From the NCBI GenBank assembly GCA_002478865.1, contig DLJZ01000007.1:1-64000 (forward strand): 64,000 bases of DNA, given 5' to 3'. Position numbers and translations under genes: made by a program. The notes beneath the pieces were generated by a model. That model worked only from the letters and a program-made list of their open reading frames with translations. It ran no database searches and was not told the origin of the DNA. Positions 28,188 to 38,096 of the stretch are shown here, one piece after another; position 1 is the first letter of the stretch; each line of letters opens with the position of its first letter. Origin of the DNA: Hungatella sp. UBA7603 (GTDB lineage: Bacteria; Bacillota; Clostridia; Lachnospirales; Lachnospiraceae).

Positions 28188-29228
28188 ATGAATATAAATT
28201 TTCATTATTTTGCTGTTAAGGTTCTTGCAGTAAAAGCTGGTTTTAATACCGATGACGCCCAAACAATTGCTAAATATTCACAATTTGTTGACGATTTTAT
28301 ACTAGACGGTGTAAGAAATTATCAATATGTTCCCGAATTCGCCAGATACTTGGCAACACAATCGGGAGAATACTGGCGTTTTAACAATGTGAGAACAGGC
28401 TTTGACACATTACAATCCGTAGACTTGTCAGGCAATGCAGGGTTGCAAAAGAGCATGTTAATTCCGTTTCACTTTATTACGGCAAAATCTTTAACGAATA
28501 TTGATAAGAGCAACAGGAAAAATTACCGGACTGTACCTGTAAAGATGGATACCCCATCATTATTATCGGATTTATTAAAGAATGCCCGAGAAGAATACCT
28601 CTTTTCACCTTCCCATAGTACTTTAATCAAAATTTCTATTTTAATACATACTTTCGCTGATTCTTATGCGCACCAGCTTTTTTCTGGTTTTAAAGGATGG
28701 GAAAATGCCTCGTATATAGTGCAGTGTATAGATAACAATAACAATTCTGACATCACAGCTTCTTACAAACCACAAGTTAGTGCTGCATTGCCCCATATTG
28801 GACACGCCAATCTATTAACTGCCGCAGATGACAGTAATGTTACTTTTGATATGGTGCTAAAAAACTCAGAAACTGAAAGCTATCCGTATTCCTATCGCTA
28901 TACAAGAAGTAATACAGAAGAATTTCTAATTGCTGCAAAAGAAATCCTGAATTATCTTCTTAGTTTAAGAGGAAAGGATAAAATAAATGATGCAGACTGG
29001 AATATCTTTTCACCGCTTTTGAGAAGGGGTCTGCTGGCAACGGAGAAAACCAATGTAGAGGTATTAAAATCATATTGGAGAAAGATTTTTTCCGACATAA
29101 CCTTCTATTATGTGAAAGAAGAATTATATTATATTGAATCAGGCTCACAGCTTCAGAATGAAGATTTCTTTTATTATAACGTATTTGCCGATAAAATAAG
29201 ACGGCAGGTTGATTCTTCGATCACTTAA
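28188..29228 (+). CDS. DUF6765-family protein
   Basis: A 346-residue protein starting MNINFHYFAVKVLAVKAGFNTDDAQTIAKYSQFVDDF, which matches the DUF6765 N-terminus (FHYY...AQYVDD). Further His/Asp motifs, IHTFADSYAHQLFSGF (near 160) and LPHIGHANLL (near 200), look like a metal-binding alpha-helical hydrolase of the zinc phospholipase C kind. That fold relation is my inference. The ATG at 28188 lies behind GGAGGTG; an earlier ATG overlaps this site. No signal peptide. It is divergent from the BlaI operon, shares its operators, and directly precedes the Cys-rich peptide gene, so it may be the regulated effector of the sensor pair. Confidence 0.8.
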   Translation: MNINFHYFAVKVLAVKAGFNTDDAQTIAKYSQFVDDFILDGVRNYQYVPEFARYLATQSGEYWRFNNVRTGFDTLQSVDLSGNAGLQKSMLIPFHFITAKSLTNIDKSNRKNYRTVPVKMDTPSLLSDLLKNAREEYLFSPSHSTLIKISILIHTFADSYAHQLFSGFKGWENASYIVQCIDNNNNSDITASYKPQVSAALPHIGHANLLTAADDSNVTFDMVLKNSETESYPYSYRYTRSNTEEFLIAAKEILNYLLSLRGKDKINDADWNIFSPLLRRGLLATEKTNVEVLKSYWRKIFSDITFYYVKEELYYIESGSQLQNEDFFYYNVFADKIRRQVDSSIT

Positions 29229-29327
29229 ATCTGGCTCTATTGGCTAATTCCATGCATAAGTATTCCTGATTTAAATCAGATTCTATACGATGCATTTAAT
29301 TAAGATTTTAGGAAAGGAAGTGATTCC

Positions 29328-29486
29328 ATGATGAAACAGGAACATAATTCAGAATTGGTACTAGAAGTAAAAGATCTTCTTGTATGCAACAAAATTGATT
29401 CTAACCTTATGGCAGAAAATGACAGTGATTCCTTTTTAGCATCCTGCCCTACATGCATCGCCTGTACTTGCATGATTTGTGTGTAA
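29328..29486 (+). CDS. Cys-rich RiPP precursor peptide
   Basis: A 52-residue peptide with a good AGGAAG site seven bases before ATG. The acidic N-terminal 38 residues (MMKQEHNSELVLEVKDLL...) form a leader with one Cys. The last residues, SCPTCIACTCMICV, are a core with five Cys in 12 positions spaced C-x2-C-x2-C-x-C-x2-C. Two radical-SAM/SPASM enzymes follow, as in clostridial Cys-rich peptide loci (Clo7bot type with a CcpM-like maturase). Thioether (sactipeptide-like) or other Cys-based crosslinks are expected. A strong hairpin after the stop separates it from the enzyme genes. Confidence 0.85.
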   Translation: MMKQEHNSELVLEVKDLLVCNKIDSNLMAENDSDSFLASCPTCIACTCMICV

Positions 29487-29502
29487 TAGTACTTACAGCA
29501 AG

Positions 29503-29535
29503 GAAAACGACTTATTTTTAGAATAAGTCGTTTTC
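29503..29535 (+). terminator. Attenuating terminator behind the RiPP precursor gene
   Basis: GAAAACGACTTATT, loop TTTAG, AATAAGTCGTTTTC: a perfect 14-base stem ending in TTTTC, 16 bases after the precursor stop. It allows high precursor and low enzyme transcript levels. The rest of 29536-29700 is AT-rich and may hold an enzyme promoter. Confidence 0.82.
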
Positions 29536-29700
29536 TGCTTATGGCCACTTTTTCGGTGTATAAAAGTTAATGGTATTAAAGTTTAAAAGATAGAATCTCA
29601 CGTAAAATTCTTTCATACTGTAAATATAATTAAATACATTGAATCATCTGCAGGATAATTTGCAAAATCAATGTTTAATGAATATCCTTAGGAGGAAACT

Positions 29701-31200
29701 ATGGTACAGGAAACTTCACTTATCCGTTTTAAAGAGTATGTTGCAATCAGAAATGATTTCGTTTTAAAAAAAGATGAGGATCAAATTATCCTCTACCCTT
29801 TAGATTTTATAGAATCAAAATTCATTACGATCAATCCTTTTTATGGTTTTATTCTTTCCTTGTTAGATGGAACCCGAAAGTTTTCAGATGTTAAAGCAAA
29901 CTTTAATGAATATTTCCCCAGTTGTGAGCAGGAACTAGAAGAACTTTTGACGAGTCTGGATACTACCATACGGAAATATCCGACACAATCAGGTATTGGA
30001 AAAGATGGACTTTATCTTATGTCCGACGAACCAATTCCTCAATCATGTCGTTATGATCCAAGAGAATTTATTGTTTCTGCGGATAAATTTCGTGAACGCT
30101 CTTTGGATATTCGAAATAAAAAGCGTCTTAAGACGCCTATCTGCCTAATGGCTTTTTTTACAGACCAATGTCAGACCAACTGTATTTATTGTTATGCTCA
30201 CAGAAAAAGAGAGCCAGAAATGTCCCTGGAGAATTGGAAAAAAATCATACAGCAAATGAAGGAATTGGATATTAAACTTATTTCCCTTGATGGAGGGGAT
30301 GTGATAGCCAGGAAAGATGGTATTGATTTCTTAGAAGAATTAGTAAAAAATGACATACTATTTTTATTATCTACAAAAGGACATTTTACAAAGGAGCATG
30401 TAAAACGTTTGATGGATGCTGGTTTTAAGGATAAAGTCAGGAACGTGGGTGAACGGAAAGTCCAGCTAAGTGTGGATGCCTGGGATGATGAAAAAGTGAA
30501 GGTAATTACCGGAAATCCTAATTTTAAAAGGAACATAACAGAAACTTTTGATAATTTTATGGAGGTAGGTATTTCACCAAAGGTTAAAGGGGTTCTTATG
30601 CCTTATAATGTTGATCAAATGTATAAAATAGTTGAATTTTTCTATGCCAGAGGTGCAAGGCGTTTTCAATTTGTAAAGTATGCCCGCTCCTTCTTTAGGC
30701 ATAAGGAAGAATATTTTATGAATGAAGAAGCAATTAATAATGCTAAAATCCAACTGGAGAAAATACATTCCCAGTTCCCCGATATCGATATTACTGATGA
30801 CTTAAACCAAATGGATTTAGGTGGTAACTGGTCCCTAGATCTGAAAAAACAGGTGTGGACAAACCGTTCCGGCTGCGGCGGTGGTTGGACCATGCTTGGT
30901 ATAGCTCCCAATGGACGAGCCATTCTTTGTGAGCAGATGATACAGGAAGAATCCTATTATGTTGGAGACTTAAACCGTCAAACTATTATGGAGATTTGGA
31001 ACGGACGGGAAATGCTTGATTTTATTTACCCTCAAAGAGAAAAATTTAAGGACTCGATTTGTGAGAGTTGTGACGAATTTGAAGCCTGTCATTGGGAAAA
31101 GGGGTACTGCTATCGTAATGCATTTTTTTCTTATGGCACTGTATATGACGCTCCTCCAAACTGCTATAAACAAATGAAACTTGGGTTAAGGTTGAATTAA
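29701..31200 (+). CDS. Radical SAM/SPASM peptide maturase (CcpM-like)
   Basis: A 499-residue enzyme. Residues 1-95 resemble a PqqD-like RiPP recognition element (LDGTRKFSDVKANFNEYFPSCEQELEELL). The radical SAM cluster is Cys157-x3-Cys161-x2-Cys164 (TDQCQTNCIYCYA). The C-terminal SPASM region has the expected many Cys: SGCGGGW, AILCEQM, CESCDEFEACHWEKGYC, PPNC, able to hold two auxiliary [4Fe-4S] clusters. A perfect AGGAGG site precedes the ATG. It most likely installs crosslinks on the Cys-rich precursor upstream. The product chemistry cannot be read from sequence. Confidence 0.9.
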   Translation: MVQETSLIRFKEYVAIRNDFVLKKDEDQIILYPLDFIESKFITINPFYGFILSLLDGTRKFSDVKANFNEYFPSCEQELEELLTSLDTTIRKYPTQSGIGKDGLYLMSDEPIPQSCRYDPREFIVSADKFRERSLDIRNKKRLKTPICLMAFFTDQCQTNCIYCYAHRKREPEMSLENWKKIIQQMKELDIKLISLDGGDVIARKDGIDFLEELVKNDILFLLSTKGHFTKEHVKRLMDAGFKDKVRNVGERKVQLSVDAWDDEKVKVITGNPNFKRNITETFDNFMEVGISPKVKGVLMPYNVDQMYKIVEFFYARGARRFQFVKYARSFFRHKEEYFMNEEAINNAKIQLEKIHSQFPDIDITDDLNQMDLGGNWSLDLKKQVWTNRSGCGGGWTMLGIAPNGRAILCEQMIQEESYYVGDLNRQTIMEIWNGREMLDFIYPQREKFKDSICESCDEFEACHWEKGYCYRNAFFSYGTVYDAPPNCYKQMKLGLRLN

Positions 31201-31219
31201 CAGAGGGAGGTTATGTAAG

Positions 31220-32536
31220 ATGATAATCAGTAACCAGATGCTATGGAAATGCTCTGCCTTTACCAGCATTTATAAGATAAAGGATAATGTACTTTTGTTT
31301 TCAAGCATAAATGGGAAATTATTGAAATTTACACCCAAACAATTTACTGTTATACAGGAAATCTTTAATTCGGTGAAAGACACAGGTACTTCCAGTCAGA
31401 AAGAACTGATAGAGCTTCTTTCGTCACAAGCATTTTTAGTACCTGCAGATTTTGATGAAATTGAAGCGGCGCATCAGAAATACTTAGCAAATATCCATAA
31501 TAATAAACGTCTGGTTTTGGTACTATCGCCGACAATGAGATGTAATTTTTCCTGTTCTTACTGCTTTGAGAAAAACGCGGTAAAAGGCAGTGACATGACT
31601 AATGACACTCAAGAAAAGTTAATAGGGCTTGTCAAAAATAAATTGGAAGAAGGAGGGCTTTTGGATATTCAATGGTTTGGCGGAGAGCCTTACATGGCCT
31701 TTCAGACGATAGAAAGTTTAACAAAGCATTTTCAGGAAATCTGCAATGAAAAAAATGCTATATATGAAGCCGGCATTATCACTAACGGCTCTTTACTTAC
31801 TCTTGATAATATTTCTCGATTGGAGCACTTACATATTACTAATATGCAGATAACGTTAGACGGCACTCCGGAGACCTTTTCAAGGCATAAAAGAATTTCC
31901 CTTGAAAATGCAATTGAATTTTATGACAGAATCTATACCCAGATTCCGTATCTGATAAAGCAGTTAAAACATCTTTGCATCAGAATTAATATTGATCGGA
32001 ATAACTATAAAGAGGCTTATTATGTTGTTGATGAATTGAGTAAACGTGGCCTGATAGACAATCGGATCGATTTAAGATTGGGACTTTTAGAGGGTAAAAA
32101 CGGCATTGTGGATTGTATTCCTCACTCTTGTTTAAGTAGCGAAGAATATCTGGAATTTGATCTGGAGTTTAAGGAATATATATTTAAACAGGGGTTTACC
32201 GTATACAGCTACCCTATGCCGCAGCTCTACCCTTGCGCTACCGTTACAGAAAACAGCTACTCCATTGATCCATCCGGAAATATCTACCACTGTGTGCCGG
32301 AAACGGGGCAAGGTCAGGATGTAAAAGCAACACTAGATCACATGGATGAATATCAGCCAAATGAATATCAGGGATTTGATCCCTGGAATATCACTGGCTG
32401 TAAGACCTGTTCCTTGCTACCTATCTGCTTAGGACGTTGTCCAAGACGACAGGTATATGAAAAACCTTATAAATGTCTAACAAAATATAAATTTGATGAG
32501 AGACTTTTGCTTTACTCCAATTGTCAGAGGAGATAA
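31220..32536 (+). CDS. Second radical SAM/SPASM enzyme of the RiPP locus
   Basis: A 438-residue enzyme 20 bases after the first, clearly one operon. Radical SAM cluster Cys108-x3-Cys112-x2-Cys115 (MRCNFSCSYCFEKN), then IQWFGGEP and ITNGSLL, typical of anSME/peptide-modifying SPASM enzymes. The C-terminus has the auxiliary Cys set PCATV, YHCVPE, CKTCSLLPICLGRCPR. The N-terminal 90 residues could serve in peptide recognition. Two different SPASM enzymes on one short precursor suggests two successive modifications. No dedicated exporter or protease lies directly downstream; the ABC genes at 22841 are the nearest export candidates. Confidence 0.9.
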   Translation: MIISNQMLWKCSAFTSIYKIKDNVLLFSSINGKLLKFTPKQFTVIQEIFNSVKDTGTSSQKELIELLSSQAFLVPADFDEIEAAHQKYLANIHNNKRLVLVLSPTMRCNFSCSYCFEKNAVKGSDMTNDTQEKLIGLVKNKLEEGGLLDIQWFGGEPYMAFQTIESLTKHFQEICNEKNAIYEAGIITNGSLLTLDNISRLEHLHITNMQITLDGTPETFSRHKRISLENAIEFYDRIYTQIPYLIKQLKHLCIRINIDRNNYKEAYYVVDELSKRGLIDNRIDLRLGLLEGKNGIVDCIPHSCLSSEEYLEFDLEFKEYIFKQGFTVYSYPMPQLYPCATVTENSYSIDPSGNIYHCVPETGQGQDVKATLDHMDEYQPNEYQGFDPWNITGCKTCSLLPICLGRCPRRQVYEKPYKCLTKYKFDERLLLYSNCQRR

Positions 32537-32767
32537 TAAAATGGCACCTTTATAAAAGTTGATTATTATATTCTTATAGAGGTGTAGCTGATTCGATTTA
32601 ATGAACTATATTATAATATAGCATTGAAGGAAGTAGAGAGGGCGCGTATAATTTGGTATTAAAATCTATCTGGACTTGTGTTTGCGTTATTGACACAAGT
32701 CCAGTCTGTTTGTATCACAGGCTAATATTTTAGGGTTATACGGGGGGTAACTTACAATTAGTTACAG

Positions 32768-33685
32768 CTATTTGCAGTCACTATTGCTTTTTCTTTGCCT
32801 ATATAATGGCAATAACGTCTCATTTACAAAACTTACATAAGATGTAGTCGTTGTGTTTTCTACAGAACGTGGTTCCAACATTCGTATATGGCCTGTATTC
32901 ATTGCATCAGCTACTTCAAGAATGAGTTGAATGATATGCTCAGAAAAGTTTAAATTCTGAAAATCCAACCTTGTTTTTTCTTTTGAATCCTGAACGTAAG
33001 TTAGGCCGGGAGATTCAATGGCTTTGCCGATTATGGTAGAAACCTCTTGCATTGTAAGGTCCTGATTTCCGTGGAGTTCACGGAATTGTTTTCCTTTAAA
33101 ATCTAGCGTTAGCAAAGCTTCACCGGCAGCAGAACCAACATCGCGGGTAGCAATAAATGGGAATTTAACATTGGATTTAAAAGGACCTGCTGTTGTATTG
33201 CGAGCTAGAATATTGTCTACCTGGGAGAGCGTGTTTTCCATGAAGTAGCCTGGTCGTAGATGGAGCACGTTTAAATTTGTGATATCATTAAGACGTTGTT
33301 CAAGCTGGTGCAGACCGGCGACAGATCCGGTTCCTTCTGATTTATCGGCACCCCAGCTACTTAAAGAGACGACATATTGTACTTTTGCCTCAATTAAAGC
33401 AGGTATAATCGCATCTATAATTCGCTCTTGAAAGGCACGAAAGTCGTTGCTTGTAGTAATATAGTTAGGCTGGAGCATCACATAGACGGCTTTTGCCCCG
33501 GTAAACGCTTTCGTTAGAGCCACCCTGTCTGTTGATTCAGTGACGAAAATATCAGCACCTTTTTCGGCAAATACTGCCAGTCGTTCTGCATTTCGTCCAA
33601 GTACCCTTACGGATTGCCCTTTCTCCAGCAAGTAATTTGCCACTACACTTCCTGTTCTGCTAGTTGCACCTGTTATTACATACAT
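32768..33685 (-). CDS. NmrA-like NAD(P)-binding oxidoreductase
   Basis: A 305-residue atypical short-chain dehydrogenase of the NmrA/YesF type. N-terminal YVITGATSRTGSVVANYLLEKG is the dinucleotide-binding motif; LRPGYFMENTL and FIATRDVG are typical later blocks. The usual Tyr-x3-Lys active site is not evident, as in this subfamily, which may act as quinone reductase or redox sensor. It is divergent from an AraC-type gene 336 bases away, a common pairing in which the regulator controls the oxidoreductase. Substrate unknown. Confidence 0.88.
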   Translation of the reverse strand: MYVITGATSRTGSVVANYLLEKGQSVRVLGRNAERLAVFAEKGADIFVTESTDRVALTKAFTGAKAVYVMLQPNYITTSNDFRAFQERIIDAIIPALIEAKVQYVVSLSSWGADKSEGTGSVAGLHQLEQRLNDITNLNVLHLRPGYFMENTLSQVDNILARNTTAGPFKSNVKFPFIATRDVGSAAGEALLTLDFKGKQFRELHGNQDLTMQEVSTIIGKAIESPGLTYVQDSKEKTRLDFQNLNFSEHIIQLILEVADAMNTGHIRMLEPRSVENTTTTSYVSFVNETLLPLYRQRKSNSDCK

Positions 33686-34021
33686 TGTGTTTTCCTCCTA
33701 ATCTTTTCTTTTTTTCATTACATTCATATCTTTAATTGAATATATAGGGTTATAGTAATTCTACTTCATATCTAAGTAACTCTGTCTCGTATCAAATACG
33801 ATCTGTCTTTCTCCTCTCATTATCATTCCGAAACATTGCACAATAAAATCAAATATTGTGTTATGATTTTGCTTACCCTTATCATATGCCATATGAAGCA
33901 AAGCACGGTAGAATATTCGGCTCAAAATATTGCCTATTTCTATCACACATGTTAAGATTCATTTGAACAATTTTAAATATCTCGTTGTTTATGTTTATTA
34001 TAAATGGAGGTGAATTCTAAT
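33686..34021. other. Divergent promoter region
   Basis: 336 bases between the NmrA-like and AraC genes. It contains the two promoters but no repeat or hairpin that I could assign as operator. A 61-codon minus-strand frame within it shows no family features. Confidence 0.4.
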
Positions 34022-34927
34022 ATGGAAATAGGCATGGAGGTTGAAAAGATAGAAGAAAAGCAAACAGAATTGGTTCAACTAATTAATCGCTATGCTCCAA
34101 CGGATGGAAGTCATTCGTCGCCCATTACCTCCTTGCATTTTACTCGCATCTCAGAAATGGAAGGTCCTGTTTATGCGGTCCAGGGCCCGGCCTTGTGTAT
34201 CATTGTTCAGGGAGCAAAAGAGTTTATAGTGGCTGAGAGCCGCTATTATTACGATCCCTTCCACTACCTGGTGGTTTCGTTGGATTTACCGTATATTGGG
34301 CAGATTATACAGGCTGATCCTCAGTCTCCGCTATTATGTATGAGCATACAAATTGAACCAGAGTTAATTTTTGATATTTTGCAAGATATCAGTCCCTCTA
34401 TAAGTGAAGTTGATTCGCACCGAGGCATGTTTATAGGCGAAATTACTTCGCTTCTATTAGATGCATGCTGCAGGTTGGTAAGACTCTTAGAGACACCAAA
34501 GGATATTCCTGTACTTTCTACTCTTATTATAAGGGAAATATTTTATCGCATTCTTCAGGCGGAACAAGGGGATTTCTTGAAACAAATCGGAATTAGAGAT
34601 AGTTACACTCGCAAAATCGCAGAAATCACTGTCATGATAAGGGAAGAGTTTGATAAACCGCTGAATATAGCATGTTTGGCTCGCACTGCCAATATGAGTG
34701 TTGCCTCGCTGTATCGCCATTTCAAACAAGTTACTGCCATGAGTCCTTTGCAATATCAGAAGCAATTACGTTTGCAAAAAGCACGACACCTTTTAATATC
34801 GACGCGGATCAATGCTGCTGACGCGGGCTTTCAAGTCGGGTACGAAAGCCCTTCTCAGTTTAGCCGTGAATATTCACGGATGTTTGGATTTCCACCAAAA
34901 AGTGACGTAAAGCATCTGCGTGATTGA
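34022..34927 (+). CDS. AraC-family regulator with AraC_N cupin domain
   Basis: A 301-residue activator. The N-terminal half (about 15-175) is the AraC-type regulator N-terminal domain: GPALCIIVQGAKEFIVAESRYYYDPFHYLVVSLDLP. The C-terminal 100 residues hold two helix-turn-helix motifs (LNIACLARTANMSVASLYRHFKQVTAMSPLQYQKQLRLQKAR and DAGFQVGYESPSQFSREYSRMFG). ATG 34022 has GGAGGTG eight bases upstream; an earlier ATG overlaps that site. It most likely regulates the divergent NmrA-like gene and perhaps the amidohydrolase downstream. Confidence 0.92.
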   Translation: MEIGMEVEKIEEKQTELVQLINRYAPTDGSHSSPITSLHFTRISEMEGPVYAVQGPALCIIVQGAKEFIVAESRYYYDPFHYLVVSLDLPYIGQIIQADPQSPLLCMSIQIEPELIFDILQDISPSISEVDSHRGMFIGEITSLLLDACCRLVRLLETPKDIPVLSTLIIREIFYRILQAEQGDFLKQIGIRDSYTRKIAEITVMIREEFDKPLNIACLARTANMSVASLYRHFKQVTAMSPLQYQKQLRLQKARHLLISTRINAADAGFQVGYESPSQFSREYSRMFGFPPKSDVKHLRD

Positions 34928-35029
34928 CGCAGAGCAATATAATTCTGAATATCATATCAAATTATGAGAGATCATAGAAGTAGTACTGGTTTGTCTCGTT
35001 TGGGATTAAGAATAAGGAAGGACAATACG

Positions 35030-36628
35030 ATGAAGCGAAGAAACATCTTAATGACTATTGGCTTTACACTACTATTAGTGCTTTTGTTCGGCGTTGTTCT
35101 AGTTCTGATGATTAGCAGTGGGGAGCGATGGTTTGCTTATCTGATTCTGGCGGCCTGTGTTGGTTTGCTCGTTTTCCTGAGAAGTACAAAAATCTGGCGT
35201 GGCTGGAGAGTCCCGCTTTGCTTCATATTAACGCTTGTTGTTGCATGGATTGGTCTCTTTGCCGGCCAGCCTTCAACGAACATTCAACCTTACATCCCGC
35301 AGAAATTGGAGCAGTCCAGCGCTTCCTATAAACTTTTGCTGAACAACTTAACAATTGTGGATACACAAACTGGCAACTTAACTTCCAACATGAGCATTCT
35401 GTGCTCCGATGGTAAAATTAAAGATATTGCACCAGCTGGTACGATCATAGTGGATAATGATACAAAGGTTATTGATGCCACCGGTAAGTATGCGGTTCCT
35501 GGATACCTGAACATGCATATGCATGTGATAGGGGAGGAGTATACTTCACAATCAATGGAGCAGCTGCTTGCCAATGGTGTAACTGGATTCAGACAAATGA
35601 GTGGTTCATTTGAACTTCTAAAGCAGTGGAAATCCGGTGCCTTTACCAGTTCAACAGATGAACCGGCACTGCTGACGATGCCCGGCGATATCATGACTCC
35701 TATGAATGCAACAACGCCAGAGATTGCTGTAAAATTTGTCCGCCAGCAGCAAAAAGCAGGAGCCGGCTTTATAAAAATAGGCGGTGTTTCACCGGATGTC
35801 TTTCATGCCATTCAAGAGGAGGCGAACAAACTGGGGATTCCGGTCGCGGGACATGTGCTTCCCGATATGGACTTGAAAGAAGTCTCTAAAAATGGTTTCA
35901 AAAGTATTGAACACTTTGGTATCAACTTTGGGGCTCTGATTTCCTGCTCAACAGACGAGAAAGCATTGAGAATGCAAGCAACAGGAATTCCTACCAAATT
36001 CACTGAAAATCCAATCTTCGTACAGTTTATGAAGATCAGAGGCATTCAGCGTTTTGTGAACGAGCAATTCATAAAGTGGGGTACTAAGACCTCTGGGGGA
36101 GCAAACGATGAAACGCAGCTGGCGCATATCATAGACACATATAGTGAAGAAAAGGCAAACGAGCTTGGTGAGGTTTATGTCCAAAATAATACGTGGCAAT
36201 GTCCTACTATGGTGCGCATGCATGCCGGTGTGTTCAGCGGGAATGATGAAGCCACTTCACAGAGCCTCTATAATCTATATTTAAGTCTCGTCAAGACCTA
36301 CGATCTGAAAGGCGTTAAAATGATGGTTGGGACCGATGGGAGTCAAGGTGATGCTGTTCACAAGGAATTTGACGAGCTTGAGAGGGCCGGCATTTCCCCA
36401 CTTCATGTTCTTCAGATGACGACTTTGAACGGAGCTGAGTTTCTAGGAAGTCTGGAAGATATGGGTACCGTAGAAGCGGGCAAAAATGCTGATTTGGTAC
36501 TTTTGGATGAAAATCCTATTGAGAGTGTTCAAAATCTTCATAAGATGAACGCTGTGATACGTGCAGGTTCCTATCACAGTAAGGACGAACTAGACTCCAT
36601 TAAGAAGAAATATACAAACGGAACGTAG
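35030..36628 (+). CDS. Membrane-anchored amidohydrolase
   Basis: A 532-residue protein. About 85 N-terminal residues form three membrane segments (MTIGFTLLLVLLFGVVLVLMI, WFAYLILAACVGLLVFL, VPLCFILTLVVAWIGLFAG). The rest is an amidohydrolase TIM barrel with metal motif NMHMHV near residue 163, IKIGG, VAGHV, SIEHFG, VGTDG and the closing GKNADLVLLDENP. It is of the imidazolonepropionase/prolidase-like type, seen mostly in enzymes that cut cyclic amides or dipeptides. ATG 35030 has an AAGGAAGG site. The catalytic part is predicted outside or at the membrane face. Substrate unknown. Confidence 0.88.
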   Translation: MKRRNILMTIGFTLLLVLLFGVVLVLMISSGERWFAYLILAACVGLLVFLRSTKIWRGWRVPLCFILTLVVAWIGLFAGQPSTNIQPYIPQKLEQSSASYKLLLNNLTIVDTQTGNLTSNMSILCSDGKIKDIAPAGTIIVDNDTKVIDATGKYAVPGYLNMHMHVIGEEYTSQSMEQLLANGVTGFRQMSGSFELLKQWKSGAFTSSTDEPALLTMPGDIMTPMNATTPEIAVKFVRQQQKAGAGFIKIGGVSPDVFHAIQEEANKLGIPVAGHVLPDMDLKEVSKNGFKSIEHFGINFGALISCSTDEKALRMQATGIPTKFTENPIFVQFMKIRGIQRFVNEQFIKWGTKTSGGANDETQLAHIIDTYSEEKANELGEVYVQNNTWQCPTMVRMHAGVFSGNDEATSQSLYNLYLSLVKTYDLKGVKMMVGTDGSQGDAVHKEFDELERAGISPLHVLQMTTLNGAEFLGSLEDMGTVEAGKNADLVLLDENPIESVQNLHKMNAVIRAGSYHSKDELDSIKKKYTNGT

Positions 36629-36738
36629 AGAAACATATTTTCTAATTGATTATAATAGAATTGGTGTGATAGATAATGATAAGTGAAGCTGTGTCTTTTT
36701 CATTAATCTTAATTGACCTAAATAGAAACAAGTCGTAT

Positions 36739-36780
36739 GACCTTTTGTTTTCAAGAAGATTGAAAATGAGGGGTCTTTTT
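36739..36780 (+). terminator. Terminator after the amidohydrolase gene
   Basis: Stem GACCttttgTTTTCAA, loop GAAGA, TTGAAAAtgagGGGTC, then TTTTT. The remaining bases to 37062 show no gene; AT-rich promoter-like sequence precedes the dehydrogenase gene. Confidence 0.7.
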
Positions 36781-37062
36781 GTGGTTCTAGATATGGGTGC
36801 AAAATGAAGGGGGATACTTCTACCCCAAAAGAGGTTCAGACAGAATAAAAAACAGATACTCAGGTGCTCTAATTTAAGAACATAAGGTTAAATCAAAAAC
36901 ACTTGACTATATAAAAAGGAATAATTATACTGATTTTAAAGAGTAGAGTACTAAAATATAAAGTTTTTTTCATAGCATATGGTCATGATGCTTCTTTATT
37001 TGCAAGTACAAACAAGAAATAAATTTCATTTAAATATATAAAATATGAAAGGTGGTTTGGTA

Positions 37063-38010
37063 ATGAAAATTCTCATAGTCGGCTATTTTACGGAGTCTTC
37101 AAAATTGAATATTATAAGGCATTTTCCAAAAGAATGGAACATCGTAATAGTTCCACCTGGGGAAGAAATGCTGCATCATATAAAAGATTGCCAAGTAATC
37201 ATACCAGAACATGTTAAAATTGATTTCAATCTACTTTCTATAGCAAAAGAATTAAAATTGGTTCAGACAGGTGCAGGATATGATAATGTAGATATCGATG
37301 CTTGTACACAACGCGGCATTTGGGCGGCCAATGCAGCAGGAGTGAATGCTCAGGCAGTGGCGGAGCACGTAATGGCATTCATATTATCTTATTACAAGAA
37401 CATACCGTACCTTGATTCCTTTATGAAAAGCAAGGTAGATCAAAATCAATTGGATTATACGGGAAGTGAGTTAAACGGAAAAACAATCGGAATTATTGGG
37501 TATGGCGCTATTGGTAAAAAAGTAGCCGAGTTTTGCAAAGTTTTTGATATGAATGTGCTGGTTTATGCAAGAAATCCTGTTGTACAGTCTGATGGGGTTG
37601 CTCAGATAATAAATTTCGATGATCTTATAAGCAAATCCGATATAGTAACGGTACATGCATCCTTGAATCCGCAAAGCCAAAAGCTAATTGATAAAGAAGT
37701 ATTTAAGAAAATGAAGAGTACCGCATTATTTATCAATACAGCTCGTGGTGGGATTGTAAATGAAAAGGACTTAATTGATGCGTTAAAAAACAGAGATATT
37801 TCTGGAGCATGCCTTGATGTGTTTGAAAAAGAACCTCTTCCAATCGACAGTGAACTACGGAATCTAAGAAATGTAATACTTACGCCTCATACAGCTGGGC
37901 TGCCTGACGGTCTTAAATTTCATAAAAAGAGATATGATTTCTTTGTGAATAATATAAAACGTGTGGAAAATGGTAAAGAGCCTGAAAGCAAGCTTAACCA
38001 GTTGCTCTAG
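37063..38010 (+). CDS. D-isomer-specific 2-hydroxyacid dehydrogenase
   Basis: A 315-residue NAD-dependent dehydrogenase of the D-lactate/phosphoglycerate type. The NAD motif GIIGYGAIGKKVAEF lies near residue 143. The catalytic set is Arg in NTARGG (near 228), Glu in VFEKEP (near 256) and His in LTPHTAG (near 277). ATG 37063 has an AAAGGTGG site; an upstream ATG overlaps it. It stands alone with a terminator behind it. Substrate could be a phenyl- or hydroxy-pyruvate or glyoxylate analogue; sequence does not decide. Confidence 0.92.
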   Translation: MKILIVGYFTESSKLNIIRHFPKEWNIVIVPPGEEMLHHIKDCQVIIPEHVKIDFNLLSIAKELKLVQTGAGYDNVDIDACTQRGIWAANAAGVNAQAVAEHVMAFILSYYKNIPYLDSFMKSKVDQNQLDYTGSELNGKTIGIIGYGAIGKKVAEFCKVFDMNVLVYARNPVVQSDGVAQIINFDDLISKSDIVTVHASLNPQSQKLIDKEVFKKMKSTALFINTARGGIVNEKDLIDALKNRDISGACLDVFEKEPLPIDSELRNLRNVILTPHTAGLPDGLKFHKKRYDFFVNNIKRVENGKEPESKLNQLL

Positions 38011-38096
38011 TATTGATATAATAAAAATAGATTCTACCTATACAGATCTCCGTAGGGATACATTTGTCACTCCAACTGAGTTTGTAAGGTGTTCAA

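Noticed and set aside
33761..33946. 61-codon minus-strand frame between divergent genes
   Set aside because: No ribosome site or recognisable features, and it occupies the expected promoter region.
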